From NCBI GenBank assembly GCA_036924085.1, contig JAVGWX010000019.1, positions 13,492,696 to 13,556,695 on the forward strand: a DNA stretch of 64,000 nucleotides. The letters are read 5' to 3'. Shown one piece after another: positions 44,153-56,159 of this stretch. Both the position numbers and the translations under genes were made by a program. The notes under the pieces are model-generated. The model had not been told where the DNA came from. It searched no databases and was given only the letters and a program-made list of their open reading frames with translations. Numbering within the stretch: the stretch's first letter is position 1; every line of letters starts with the position of its first letter. The DNA is from Ariolimax columbianus (lineage: Eukaryota; Mollusca; Gastropoda; Stylommatophora; Arionidae).

Positions 44153-44370
44153 TTCTATATTCTTACACGTTTCTACTATGTATCTTCTTTTATCTTCCTT
44201 ATTTCTCTTCTAACTTTTCTTGCGCTGTTTTTATATGCTGTGTCTGTCCCCTTACTTCCCATGTGTTTTTATTGTTGCCTTTATGCAATGAGTATCTGTG
44301 TTTCCGTGTTTCCTCTGTTTTATAGCTCTGTGTCTTGTGCGACATCTTGGGAATCATTTCTTTCGCTCTC
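44148..44370. other. T-rich DNA, no gene recognised
   Basis: Pyrimidine-rich sequence between two microsatellites. Open frames here are low-complexity. Confidence 0.5.
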
Positions 44371-44386
44371 GATATATATATGCATA

Positions 44387-44465
<79 letters not shown>

Positions 44466-44536
44466 GTATATATATATATATCATGTATATATATATATAT
44501 ATATATATATTTATTTATTTACATATATATATATAC
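44371..44536. repeat. (AT)n microsatellite
   Basis: About 165 bp of mostly AT dinucleotides with short interruptions. It abuts the presumed mariner end at 44547. Confidence 0.95.
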
Positions 44537-44546
44537 ATTCACACAC

Positions 44547-46060
44547 GAGGTGTATTCACAAAGTATGTGACATAAAACATATTACTATCTTGTAGGTCTG
44601 AAATCCTCTTCCCCTTCAATGTACTCTCCTTGGGACTAGTAAAATTTCCCAGCGGTCCAACAATTGTTGGATTGATTTGAGAAAAGCCACTTTGGGGATG
44701 GAGTACAGGCATTCCACATTATGTCCTCTCGTGATTCAAATTGGGTCCCTTACAGCGACATGTTCTGCTTCGGGAATAGCCACCCATCACAAGACGTTAT
44801 GTTGGGAGAATAGCGAGCCAGGTGATCTAAAGGAACCTCGTATTTGGCCAAGAAAACCTTCTGTGAAAAATGTCAGGGTGCGTTGTCTTGATGAAGCTAC
44901 CATGTTTCCGTTGTAAACAGGTCCAGTAGATTGCGTCACGAAGGCAACGAAAGACCTCCAGGTAGTACGTTTTGGTAATATTTTGACGTTGTGGTGCCTA
45001 CTCGTAATGCACAACCCTACCGGAGCCTAAGAAAACGACTGCAGCTTGGTTTCCGGATCGTACCAACAAACCCACGACGCATCACCCGTGACCCCTTTGC
45101 TCAAGTAGTTCGGGTCGCCGCTTATGCAAGTCAGCATGGCTTGTGAGACTTCCAGACGGAGTGACTTCTACTCATCAATTAGCAGCTTAGGCACGAATTT
45201 CACGGACACTATCTGTATAATAAAATCCTCTCTCAAAATGGAGGTTACCGATCCAATGCCTGTCCCTACCTCAACATGGAGGTTACCGAACCAATGCTTG
45301 TCCCGACCTCAAAATGGAGGTTACCGAACCAATGCTTGTCCCGACCTCAAAATGGAGGTTACCGAACCAATGCTTGTCCCGACCTCAAAATGGAGGTTAC
45401 CGAACCAATGCGTGTCCTGACCTCAAAATGGAGGTTACCGAACCAATGCTTGTCCCGACCTCAAAATGGAGGTTACCGAACCAATGCTTGTCGCGACCTC
45501 AAAATGGAGGTTACCGAACCAATGCTTGTCCCGACCTCAAAATGGAGGTTACCGAACCAATGCTTGCCCCGACCTCAAAATGGAGGTTACCGAACCAATG
45601 ATTGTCCCGACCTCAAAATGGAGGTTACCGAACCAATGCTTGCCCCGACCTCAAAATGGAGGTTACCGAACCAATGCTTGCCCCGACCTCAAAATGGAGG
45701 TTACCGAACCAATGACTGTCCCGACCTCAAAATGGAGGTTACCGAACCAATGCTTGCCCCGACCTCAAAATGGAGGTTACCGATTGTCCCCATGTCATCC
45801 ATCAGTTCCTGAATGGTGACACGATGTATCTGCGTGACCATGGTTCATAATTCATCTATGACATCATCATGTCGGCATGATTTAAGAGTACCGCAACGGG
45901 AGCTGCTTTCTACCGATATGTGGCCATTGTATGCTACACCGCTGATCAATTCTTTCTGTCATTTCGAGTACAATGAAAACCTGACGGGTGCTCCCTACAC
46001 ACAACACTGAAAGGTTTACTGCAAGCGACTGAAGTAACCTAGGGACTAATAAATGCATGC
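44547..46060 (-). pseudogene. Mariner-family transposon relic 4 with internal minisatellite
   Basis: The left end GAGGTGTATTCACAAAGTAT resembles a mariner terminal repeat. Minus-strand transposase blocks: IHRVTIQELMDDMG (about 45785-45840), then a GTSIGSVTSILR helix-turn-helix segment expanded into a 38-bp tandem array (45236-45790), then VKFVPKLLIDE, LRLEVSQAMLTCISGDPNYL and GDASWVCWYDPETKLQS (about 45020-45100). The catalytic GDE(S/T)W is changed to GDASW but the aspartate is kept. Stops are present. The right end was not found clearly. Confidence 0.88.
45236..45790 (-). repeat. 38-bp minisatellite derived from the mariner helix-turn-helix
   Basis: About 15 tandem units, read on the minus strand as GGTCGGGACAAGCATTGGTT followed by CGGTAACCTCCATTTTGA. 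One unit translates to GTSIGSVTSILR, the mariner segment normally reading like GISTGSVHSIL. The array sits exactly where that segment belongs in relic 4. Because 38 is not a multiple of three, the array destroys the transposase frame. Long plus-strand open frames through it are incidental. Confidence 0.93.
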
Positions 46061-46213
46061 ATGTGCTTGGCGGTCCTCTACACCTTCCTGCAGAAGGACA
46101 AAACCCCCATGCATTATTTGTTTCCGCGAAAACAAATTGAAGTCGAATACTGTTTTAATACATATTTTGTGTATGTATATGTGTATGTTTGTGTGTATAT
46201 ATATAGCTTGGCT

Positions 46214-46560
46214 TAACTTCGTTCGTTCTCAATCTCCCGCTACCAAAACCATAAACGGGCTTAAGTAGCAGAATGTAGTTCAGAGAACGGAATGCGTTGT
46301 GCCGTAGTTTACAGCTTGACTGCGATATTTGCACCTTTCGGTCCAACACATCCGACTTCAGCAAGCATTTTGATTACCGGGTTAGCATTCCCTCTTCGAT
46401 CCCTTCTCCTTAGCCAGTCTGCCCTGCTGCATCCTAGTATCTATGATCTCCGAGTGGAGGTGTAAAAGAGTCTTGGCAGCTCTGGTTCGCTGGCCCTGAC
46501 GTTAGCAGTCAGCTATGGGTCGCTGATCACTGCAGCTCATGCGCTGCTCAGCATCTTGAT
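46214..46560 (-). repeat. Diverged relative of the rDNA-element linker
   Basis: TGCGATATTTGCACC, AACACATCCGACTTCAGCAAG and CTCCTTAGCCAGTCTG follow the order of linker motifs GCGATATTTACGTTGCAC, GTGCATCCGATTTCAACAGG and CTCCTTAGCC (7085-7185). A second copy begins at 63840, where (TTC)n, the GAA tail, precedes it. It suggests an older, related (GAA)n family whose 3' end shares the linker. No rDNA was recognised in it. Confidence 0.55.
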
Positions 46561-46564
46561 CCCC

Positions 46565-46745
46565 CTAACAATCTAAATTTTAGACCTAAAAATATTGATT
46601 TTAAACCTAACAATATTGATTTTAAACCTAACTATATTAATTGTAAACCTAATAATATTGATTTTATTATATCTAACAATATTGATCTTATACCTAACAA
46701 TATTTATTTTATACCTAACTATATTGATTTTATATCTAACAATAT
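46565..46745. repeat. AT-rich minisatellite (about 22-bp unit)
   Basis: Roughly eight imperfect copies of AACCTAACAATATTGATTTT. It abuts R-A copy 2. Confidence 0.85.
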
Positions 46746-47434
46746 TAAATGATATATCAATCTATAAAAATAAAGTAAGCAAAATGTTTCACGAATTTCT
46801 ATTCGTCGATAACCACCTAGTATACAAGTCGATAGTGAACACTTTTCAAAACATTTCTGAGACAAGGCAATTTTCATCATAAACCACGAACAACTTCAGC
46901 ACTTTTTGTTACAAGGATTATAAATTGTATACACTATTATGGGGTTATATTCCTCTGTTTTTGTATCAAACACTTTTATTTCGAATGTTATCACCATCAT
47001 TCACAAAAAGTTACATTTATGATATATCCTAATTAAGTTGAAGTAATTCTGACATTTGCAATATATTTTTTTTCGCAGGTTTAAAAGGGATTTTTTTGCT
47101 AAAATATTACAAGTACATAATAGAAATTTCATTTTAATATTCTGTAATGTATTATAAATGTTATTATTACTAATGCTGACACTCTTTGAATTCCAGTTAG
47201 AAATATAAAGACATTCGTTTTTAAACACTCACTTTATTGAAAGCAAGATGTCCTACTTGAGGTAAGCAATGCACTGATGACCAGGACGGATTTTGTGCCA
47301 AAAAATACCATTGTCTAGAATGTTACAGAGAATTTATCCAAGTTAGTTTTAAAACAATATTTGTTGAAAGTTACCTTTCAACTAATTCTATAGGAAAAAA
47401 AAAATGTTTTTGTCACTGAGAAACGGTTTCAGTA
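46746..47434. repeat. Dispersed repeat R-A, copy 2
   Basis: Colinear with 1888-2574 and followed by the same mariner. Confidence 0.8.
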
Positions 47435-47761
47435 TTTATGAGGGGAGGTCAGAAAGTAAAGCACCACATCATTTATTTTAACTGCTAATAAATATACAAA
47501 CATGACATTTAACACACCTCAAATTTGTAATGCGCTGATTGTGTAAACGACATTACACCGCATTCGGTCACATGAACCAATGCCAACAGTCCGTTAAAAT
47601 GGCGCTTCTGGACAATATGCGATACAAACAGCGAATTGTTATAGAACTCTTTGCTGCAGAGAAATGAATTGTTGTGAATATTAACAAACGTTTGTGTTCT
47701 GTATATGGATGTTGTGCAGTCAGGAGCACAGTAAGTCGATAGGGTCAAGAATTGAAACGTA
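47435..47761 (+). pseudogene. Mariner-family transposon relic 1, second copy (5' end only)
   Basis: Begins GAGGGGAGGTCAGAAAGTAA and reads DNMRYKQRIVIELFAAEK near 47615-47665. It matches 2575-2900 and breaks off at about 47761, where it meets rDNA/LINE copy E. Confidence 0.8.
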
Positions 47762-50213
47762 TGGATGAGCACCATACTTTCTGCCTTTAAGTTGTGACGT
47801 CATCATACAGCGATTTACGTTGCACTGTGGCCCAGTGCATCCGATTTCAACAGGCGTTTCTGTAAGAATGCCCTCCATAGCCTTTGGCTGTCCCCACAGC
47901 AAATCTGCAAGGCAGCAGTTGTTTGAGGCCAGAGTTGTCTCCATTAGAAAAGTTGTCTTGCAGGACTATCGAGTCTTCCCCACTCGTGTCGAAAGGGTGT
48001 GATGATGATGATGATATTATGGACTAATGTACTAGTTTTCTATTTATCCCAGAAGAGAGGCAGTACAGTGTGTCTGTGTCCCAGGATCGTCACGTCCTGC
48101 CAGAAACATAGCATATACATGTAAGTGGGGGTTTCTCCTTGCTCTCCCTTAGTATTCTCGGCTCCTCTGCAGTGATGGTACGCCTAGTATTCCTCGCCAC
48201 CTGGGAGTTTTCAAAAAGGGGCAGAGGTGCAATGTCCGCTTGCCTGCATCTCTTCTGCGTCCACTGCGATGACTGATAGAAGACAAAAGTAAAGAACGAG
48301 GCGAGAGTTCATTATGCTAGAAAACAAGCCTGGTCATGGCACGGAGATGTTGTTCGTCTGGTGTGAGAATAAATTTCATGATCGAAGGCTGAGTCTCAAC
48401 AGTTCGCAGTGAGGTGGCTGCTCTGCTGATTGCGACACCCCGACAGAGAACTAAGTCGCCTACAAAGGATTTCATACCTCCATGCCGCGTGGGGTGAATA
48501 TCAGAAAGGTTCTCGCCCGCTTTGATCGGCGGGACGGCGGAGACCTCTTTCTACTGCTCGACCAGGTCGGGCTGAGACGCGATCCCCAGGTCCCAACCAT
48601 ATCGTTGCCTCCTGTCGCCATATCTGGGCGAAATTCTGACTTAGAGGCGTTCAGCCATAATCCCTAAGTTGGTAGCCTCGCACCATTGGCTTATCAGCCA
48701 AGCACGTGAACCAAATGTCTGAAACCTGCGATTCGTCTCGGATTGAGCAGGATTACCGTAGCAATGACCTGTAATCAGTAAGGTAAAACTAACCTGTCTT
48801 CCGAGGGTCTAATTGCAGCACACGTTCCCTATTAGACCCACCGAATCAAGAGAGATATGTCAGTCTCTCAATCATTACCGTGTCCGAACCTGGCGTGATG
48901 AGTCAAATTAAGCCGCAGGCTCCACTCCTGGTGGTGCTCTTCCGTCAATTCCTTTAAGTTTATGACTCGCGGTTACTGGGAATTCCTCGTTCGTGGGGAA
49001 GAATTACAAACCCCAATCCCTAGCACGAAGGAGATTCAACGGTTTCCCAACCCTTTCGGGCCAGGGAGGCATCCACGCTGAATCCTTCAGTGTAGCGCGC
49101 GTGCGATTCCGGTCATTTAAGGACATCACAGACCATTTATTGCTCAATCTCGTGTGGGTAGACGCCACTCGTCCCTTTAAGAAATTTATCCGGCGCATCG
49201 AGGGACCGGAGAACTATTTAATAGGCTAGAGTCTCGTTCGTTAGCGGAATTAACCAGACAAATCGCTCCACCAACTTAGAACGACTATGCACCACCACAC
49301 ACCAAATCAAGAAAGAGCTATCAATCTGTCAATCCTTACAGTGTCCGGACCGGGTGAGTTTTCCCGTGTTGAGTCAAATTAAGCAGCAGGCTCCACTTCT
49401 GGTGGTGCCCATCCACCAATTCCTTTAAGTTTCAGCTTTGCAACCATATTCCCCCGGAACTAAAACACTTTGGTTTCCCGGAGAGTCATCGAAGCAATTC
49501 CATCGGATCGCTAGTCGGCATCGTTTATGGTCTGAACTACGACGGTATCTGATCGTCTTTGCGCCTCTGACTTTCGTTAATGATTAATGAAAACATTCTT
49601 GACAAATGCTTTTGCAGTAGCTCGCCTTGCAGCGATTCAAGAATTTTACCTCTAACGCCGCAATACGAATGCCCCCGTTTGTCCCTGTTAATCATTACCT
49701 CCAGTTCCGAAAACCAACAAAATAGAACCGAGGTCCTATTCCATTATTCCATGCACCATTTTTCAGGCAGCCCAGGCCTGCTTTTAACACTCTAATTTTT
49801 TCAAAGTAAACGTGCCGGCCACCCGGAACACTCAGAGAAGAGCACCCGCTGTAGACAGCCGGCAGACGGTAGAGCAGGAGATAATGGACAGTGAACAGGC
49901 ACGAGCCAGACCACCCGGCTGCGCCTGAGATCCAACTACGAGCTTTTTAACTGCAACAACTTTAAAATACGATATTGGAGCTGGAATTACCGCGGCTGCT
50001 AGCACCAGACTTGCCCTCCAATAGATACTGGTTAAAGGGTTTAAAGTGTACTCATTCCAATTACGGGGCCTCGAAAGAGTCCCGTATTGTTATTTTTCGT
50101 CACTACCTTCCCGTGCCGGGAATGGGTAAGTTGCACTTCTGCTACTTTCCTTGGATTTGGTAGCCGTTTCTCATGCTCCCTCTCCGGAATCGAGACCTGA
50201 TTCCCCGTTACCC
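47762..50213 (-). mobile_element. rDNA-derived element, copy E (18S, 28S, linker and first LINE codons)
   Basis: Minus strand, in order: 18S from about nt 430 (50213) through its 3' domain (48960), a return to the 18S AAGGAATTGACGG region (48960-48840), a direct fusion to the 28S 3' end (48840-48360), the linker (48360-47800), and a short stretch homologous to the L-GAA 5' coding region (CNVNRCMM...KYGAHP, 47800-47762). There is one 28S block, as in D, and no GAA tail. The 3' end is truncated against the mariner relic. It keeps more 18S than any other copy, but several helices are disrupted. Confidence 0.88.
48960..50213 (-). pseudogene. 18S rRNA pseudogene, nt about 430 to 1760 (copy E)
   Basis: The reverse complement includes CAGCAGCCGCGGTAATTCC (with a change: CTAGCAGCCG), the TTGGTGGAGCGATTTGTCTG block (about 49265) and the 3'-domain GAGCAATAAATGGTCTGTGA region. 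18S positions upstream of about 430 are missing at a sharp edge. Substitutions exclude function. Confidence 0.9.
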
Positions 50214-50780
50214 GTGAACGCCTGACTTGAAACACATTTCATTTGGTCAATTCGGTAAAGAAATGTTACAACGTTTCAGAAAATAAATATTGCGTTAACA
50301 AGGCAAAGGGTGTAATATGGATAAGCAGAAGGGTCTCTACAGGAGTCATACAACGTAATACCTTTGAGAATGTACAAAACTAATAGCTTTCTGTGATCAC
50401 GGGTGCCATGAATACCTCTCATATAAACGACATGGAAGAAATATACAAGCATCACGATTCTATACCAGAGACAGGACACCAAGACTGTGATACTCGTAGA
50501 ACAAGACAATGACAGCACATGAAGTAAATACCACATTAAGAGATCCAGCCAGTGGTAGACTGAAGAGAAGCAATGTTGTAAGTCGGTCCAAACAACCAGT
50601 ACCAATATATAAGAATACATTACCAGACACTATTAAGGAGCGAAATCCAAAGCCTCTTCCAGTCTCATGAGAACAAACACAAACTCGTAACATAAAAACG
50701 TTCATAACTGCCCCTAACGCCCATGGGAGAGCAACAAGTTCTCCACAAGAAAGCAGAAACATGTGACGTGATCGAAAAAC
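50214..50780. other. No gene recognised
   Basis: AT-rich. Short open frames on both strands have no recognisable motif. Confidence 0.4.
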
Positions 50781-51330
50781 TATACCCAACAGAAACATAA
50801 ATTCATATATAACAGATCAGCTACGAGAACAGTGAAGAATGAAGGAGCAGGAATTTATGCTGTGTACTCAGATAAAGAAAACCAAATGAGTAGTTCAACC
50901 ACATTGTAAATTATGCTGAAAGTACCCGGCTGAAGTACAAGCACAAATTATTGCTGCTAAACTTATTATCAGCACAACAAGCCAATACCAGCAGGCTGTT
51001 GTTCTTACAGATGTAATGTCAGTTCCGCAAGTCCTCATGAATGGTAAAATTGGCATAGCGATAATTTAAAAAAATGCGTTGGCTGAACTGAAAGACAAGA
51101 GTGGGATAGTGATATAGTGGATTCAAGACGGGCGAAAACAAACAGGTTAGCAAAGGAGGAAGCAACGCCAGATTTTTGTTTAAAAACAATCATCTGCCAA
51201 ATAAAGAAGACCCTCATCCAATCCAATAATTTCAGCCATTTAGCCAACAATAACTTCCATGATCGTTTGAAGGAAATGATTTTGTTCTGCACAAGAACGG
51301 AACGTAACGTACTGATTTAACACTTGCACA
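50781..51330 (+). pseudogene. RNase H relic of an unidentified retroelement
   Basis: Plus-strand fragments: RSATRTVKNEGAGIYAVYSD (50815-50875), AEVQAQIIAAKLIISTTSQY and QQAVVLTDVMSVPQVLMNG (50930-51045), ALAELKDKSGIVI near 51075, then a degraded KTNRLAKEEAT (51125-51155). This is the RNase H order (DGS, E, TDS, N..AD). Compared with L-GAA RNase H the wording is different, so it is another family. Confidence 0.7.
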
Positions 51331-51400
51331 AGATGTCAGGGCTTGCCAATGGAGGAGTGACAATGAACAATCTTAAATATGCGGATGATACAGTTTTGTG
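51331..51400 (+). pseudogene. Isolated reverse transcriptase motif C (YADD)
   Basis: NNLKYADDTVLWD is readable at about 51362-51400. It lies after the RNase H relic, not before it, so the two are not colinear parts of one normal element. The duplication block 2 starts immediately afterwards. Confidence 0.65.
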
Positions 51401-52950
51401 GGACATGTTTAACGGTTATATTATGCCTACCACATAGACCATTTACGTAAGACAAGTAAATATCATTATATGTATTACTCATGTTTGTTTGTGGAGAAGC
51501 ACATTTTGCAATTGAGCTGCAGTTTCATTTTCTTTGCTATTGCAATGAGACGAAGTCCACTGAATGAATAACCTAGGTTATCTGTTGAGCATCTCACTGT
51601 GTTCAATATCATCAACTATGGGAAATAATGAAAGGCATCGGCTTTGCAACACATCTAATTAATTTAGTAAAAACACTTTACAGGGGCCAACAAGCTGCGT
51701 CAGAATTAACGAGGGCACCTCGAACTGGCTTGAGATCCGTAAAGGTGTTAGGCAAAGCTGCATCCATGTTCACTACTTATTCAACACATACGCGGGGAAT
51801 ATCATGCGAAATGTAAAAATGTATTTAAATTATATGTTTTTTGACCCATTCTCAAATGAAGAAAAAAGATTCCAGAACTAAGATAAGCAGAAAACACAGT
51901 TACGCTATTAAACAGCGTTGAGGGCCTGGTGCTTTTTGCTTACGTCCCTCAGAAACAAAGTCAAGATCAGATAATTTTTCTGCATATAAAAAAAACAAAG
52001 ATAATGTCTTTTGGCACACACAGACCCCAACCAAAGATCATTATCGGTGTTGAAGAAATTCAATACGTGGATTACTGTTTCCAACTACTTATTCAACATA
52101 TACTCGAATATCATGCGAAAAGTAAAAAATATATAAAAATTATATCAATTTCGGCCCTTTGTCAAATGAAGAAAAAAAATTCCATAACTAAGATATGCTG
52201 ATGACACAGTTACGTTCTCAAAAAGCGTTGAGGGCCTGGAGCTTTTTTACTTACGTCCGTTCAGAAGCAGTTATGATCCGAATATTTTCCTGCATAAAAA
52301 AACAAAACAAAGATAATGTCCTTTGGCACACAGACCCCAACCCAAGATCATTATTGGTATTAAAGAAATTAAAACGTGGATTACTTTGAACACATTGGCT
52401 CTTTGCTAACAACCGATTGGGACTGTGCAATGGAAATGAAGAGCCGATTGTCCATAGCGATGCAGAAACTGAATAGTATGCAACATGTGTTCCAGAATAC
52501 TAACATACAATTAAAATTAAAGATCTTCAGAACATGCGTATTCCCTGTGTCAATGAACGGATGCAAGACATGGACCATCACAATAATATTCAGAAAGAGT
52601 ATTGAGCTTTCGAGTAAAAAATACTACAGGAGAATCCACAAAATACCTTTGGTAAACGCAATATAAAAAAAAAAGCCATCCTGCAAGATCTCAGTGCTGA
52701 AGAGAACCGCTTATAAAACACGTTATGTCTCGGAAACTGAGGTTTTTTGGCCACATCAAGCGTCACGACGGCGTGTAAAAAGTTGTTCCGAAAGGCAGTG
52801 TTCCAGGAACACGAGGCAGAGGTCGACCAGGACGCAGATTGACAAAATACATCAAAGACACCCTAAACATGAACATGGAGCAGGCGAGTAGACTGACTGC
52901 TGATCGAGCAGACTGGCTGCTGATCGAGATTCATATCGAATGGCTGTGAT
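51401..52950 (+). pseudogene. GRPR-type LINE relic, copy 2
   Basis: Plus-strand blocks as in copy 1: MKGIGFATHLINLVKTLYRG (51628-51690), KTKIMSFGTHRPQPKIIIGV (51990-52050), YFEHIGSLLTTDWDCAMEMK (52382-52440), a RTCVFPVSMNGCKTWTITII stretch (52530-52590) and a C-terminal LRFFGHIKRHDG...RGRPGRR region near 52735-52845. It contains an internal duplication of about 270 bp (about 51790-52060 repeated at 52085-52345) not present in copy 1. Confidence 0.88.
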
Positions 52951-53490
52951 GAGAGCCACGTTCTGCCAAGGACATGCCACATGATGATGATGATCTACGA
53001 ATATTAAACATATTGAAAAGGATTTGTCCGATCTGCACACAACACTTCCGATCACATCCAGAAGGGATTGCCATCATATCTAACAATTTAGACTGAAGAT
53101 ATAAATATAAATATGAGCGGTAAAGAATCCAGATAATAAGCACAAATAAATTGGGAAGGTCAAGCTAAAATAAAATAGTTCATTGGCAGTAAGAATGAAA
53201 CAATACAAAACAGAAAACAAAAAACCAATATAATCATTTATTGAGATGGCACGAACAATTATGCAAGCACCTAATAAAACCTTGATCAAGGTATTAAGAA
53301 AAATCAAGTATGGAGTTACGTAGGTAGGCGACCCCCAAGGACACGTTGGCACAACCGTTCATGAACACGTTGACTGAGCCTCAGAATAAATGCATTGAGG
53401 ATGATGTCTTCCTGAAATGACATAACAAGGGAGGGCAGAGTCTGGTAAGTCTGATGCGGGGCCTGCCACGGAGTCGGGGCCATGACGGAG
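52951..53490. repeat. 3' flank of GRPR-type LINE, with the empty site for copy B
   Basis: Colinear with 6503-7051. At about 53487-53496 GGAGAGAATC appears once and runs straight on into the sequence found right of 10100 in block 1, so no rDNA-derived element is inserted here. Confidence 0.9.
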
Positions 53491-55615
53491 AGAATCGTTC
53501 CTCATGATTTATGTACACGGTCTGACTTAAGAGCTTTTAGGACAGGTATGTCGCCGGCAAGGAGAGCAACATTTTCAAACACAGGAAACCGGCGACGGTT
53601 TAGCATGGTGAGAGTGCATTTGAGACATCTCCGTCAGGTTACTTCACCGTTTGGAGTAGTGTGATCCTGATATGTTCAACAAAGACGAACAGCTGTCCAG
53701 GCGTAATGACAGACTAAATTGTACGGCAATTACTAAGATGTGGAGGTTGTGTTAAGCTAAACAACCAAAACGAGGCACGACAAAATTGTTACAGACACCG
53801 ATATAACAAAATCATAATACCAGTGAACCTGACTAGATTCTCGGGGATCCGGCACACAATTTACACACAACGCCATCTTACGAAGTTCCGTCAATAGATG
53901 CCAGATTGCAAACACAACTACTGACAATAAATGCAAAAAGAAAAATAGATCTACGGAACATCAAAACCCAGGATCAAGCGGTAAAGGCGGCCCAAATTAC
54001 CAAGGAAACGAAACGATATACGCAAAATCTCTTTGGTCTTGCAGACTGCTGTTATGAATCTCCAGCTGGGGTGCACAACGTTGCCAGGGATAATTATGAA
54101 AATGATTGGTTGTTTAATTAAATCAACCCCCCCCCCCCCCCCAACCTTGGTCCTATCATAATTTCATTCTAAACCTGCTCCCTAACATGTCCTTCTTTTC
54201 GCTCCTCAGCCTACCCATATCTCAACCCATTTATGTCTTTCTCTGCTCATCTTTCCCGTCCAAACCGTTTATCTCTCCATTTGCCATTCTTATCTCACAT
54301 TCTTTCATCTTCCAAGGACATGGCACTTGATGTTGATGATGATGATCTTCTAAAAGTGTTATCAGAGAATACAGTCATTGCTCTAGATCTCTGTCTTTAT
54401 ACTGTTTTAGAGCTGCTAATACCGGCGAGACATTCGTCAGGAATACTGTTTTCTTGGTTAATATTTTCAACTTGAAGAGCAACCTCAGCAGCATCCTTTA
54501 GAGCATCCTTTCCGCTAGAAAATGATTGAAGTATGTTCTCATCTAAGTTATACAGTTTATTCTTTTCTGGTCCTAAGTCTATAATAAATCGCTCTACCTC
54601 CCGTGGATGATGTTTTGTTTGCTGGGCCATTCGCACTGTGTAAATACGTGTAGCAATGCTTCTGAAGGGAGAACGTGTATTAGGTATTCTGTGTTAATTT
54701 TATAATCAAAATTATGTCTTGAGTTCACGTCTTTTCTATTCTCTCTATGGGTTCTACCATTTCAAGAAACATTGGTTTTTTGTGTTTTAATTGTGGGAGT
54801 TTGTCTCTCACTTATGGTTCAGTCGGCCTTTGTCCGACCTATTTTTATGAAATGGCTTCTCTTTAATGTCCCCAAACCATGACATTTATACTGTAATATT
54901 TGGATGGAAAGGCAGTCATTTATAGTCCCTCTTCTGCTGTTTCTTTGAATCTCGAAATGACAATTGATGCTGACCTAATGCTGACAGGGAAAACCCGTTC
55001 CACAACGCATCCAACAACACCCATAATGTCAATGGCAAAAGGCTATGGCCCAATAGTGCTAACACAAATACTCTAATGATTGTGTAGACAGATGACGTCT
55101 GTCCAATGTTATAGTACAGGTATTGTTACGGTCTACAGCAACAAAAACGAATTTTCAAAATATGAATATAACCCACAAGAAAGATATACGAAACGTCACA
55201 GGTGCTACAATAACGAGAGCTATTAGAATTGGAGCTAAGAGAACAGGAGCTAAGAGAACATGAGCTAAGAGAAAAGGATCTATGCGAACACAAATATGAA
55301 CAAAGCAGGAATGGAAGTTATGGAGACTCGCCGAGACATGAATTCAATAATATAAGTACACAATTCGGATATAAAACGGAAAAATACTCATATATGTTTG
55401 TGAATAAAAGCAATCAGTTATTTGTGATACACATTTTCGCCAAGATCTACGAAAATTATATATAATACGAAACCACGAAGATATAGAAAGAAAACAGACT
55501 CATCATAAAGTACAGATTTAACAGTGTTACAATGGAGACAAAAACAAATACCTGTGCAAACAAATGCTGATCGCATCCACCAAGTACCTCCACTTTCATT
55601 ATCTACCACAGCCGC
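53491..55615. repeat. Duplicated block 2, non-coding (paralog 10101-12060)
   Basis: Colinear with block 1 and includes about 400 bp (54524-54925) that are missing there. It carries the short (about four-copy) version of the 15-bp minisatellite at 55222-55285. No gene was recognised. Confidence 0.8.
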
Positions 55616-56157
55616 TGCAATCAAAAGACCTAGTCACAAGTGATTTTCACATCTTATGATGACGACAAGTGTCATTGGGTGGAAGGATATTCTAGTCAGA
55701 TAAAGCGGTCCAGCAGGTGGTGTAAGAGTTGGGGTTGCGGTTAGCGCAGTCCAGCATGTCCTGTGAGACTTCTAGACGGAACCGCTTCTGCAACACCGTC
55801 AGCAGCTTGGGCATGAATTCCTCTGACCCTATCCGCGTAGCCAAATCCTAGCCTAAAATAGAATCAATGCTTTTCCCCATCTCATCTGCAAGTTCTCGAA
55901 TGGTGACAAGACGATTTATAAGATCATAGTCCGTATTTGATCCATGACATCATCATAACGGCTAGATGTAGGACTATTGGGACGTGATCCGCTCTCCACC
56001 GATGTGCGGCCATCTTTGAAGCGATCGTACAACACCAAAATATGTGGGATACTCACGACATTGTTACAGAAAACATGTTGAATCTTCCAAATGGGTTCAT
56101 CTTGGGTAATGTCTAGTTTTTGGCCTAATTTAATGCAGCTCAATTATTTCCGTCATT
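55616..56157 (-). pseudogene. Mariner-family transposon relic 5 (paralog of relic 3), part 1
   Basis: On the minus strand, one frame (56143-55916) reads KIQHVFCNNVVSIPHILVLY then RFKDGRTSVESGSRPNSPTS, the mariner helix-turn-helix linker, better preserved than in relic 3. It is split by the L-GAA copy at 56160; the remainder is at 59060-59190. Confidence 0.88.
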
Positions 56158-56159
56158 TT

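Noticed and set aside
44108..44575. Open frame rich in Tyr and Ile as a membrane protein
   Set aside because: It is translated (CT)n and (AT)n microsatellite.
45276..45819. Long plus-strand open frames through the 38-bp repeat
   Set aside because: They are antisense to the mariner transposase and shift frame each unit; incidental to the array.
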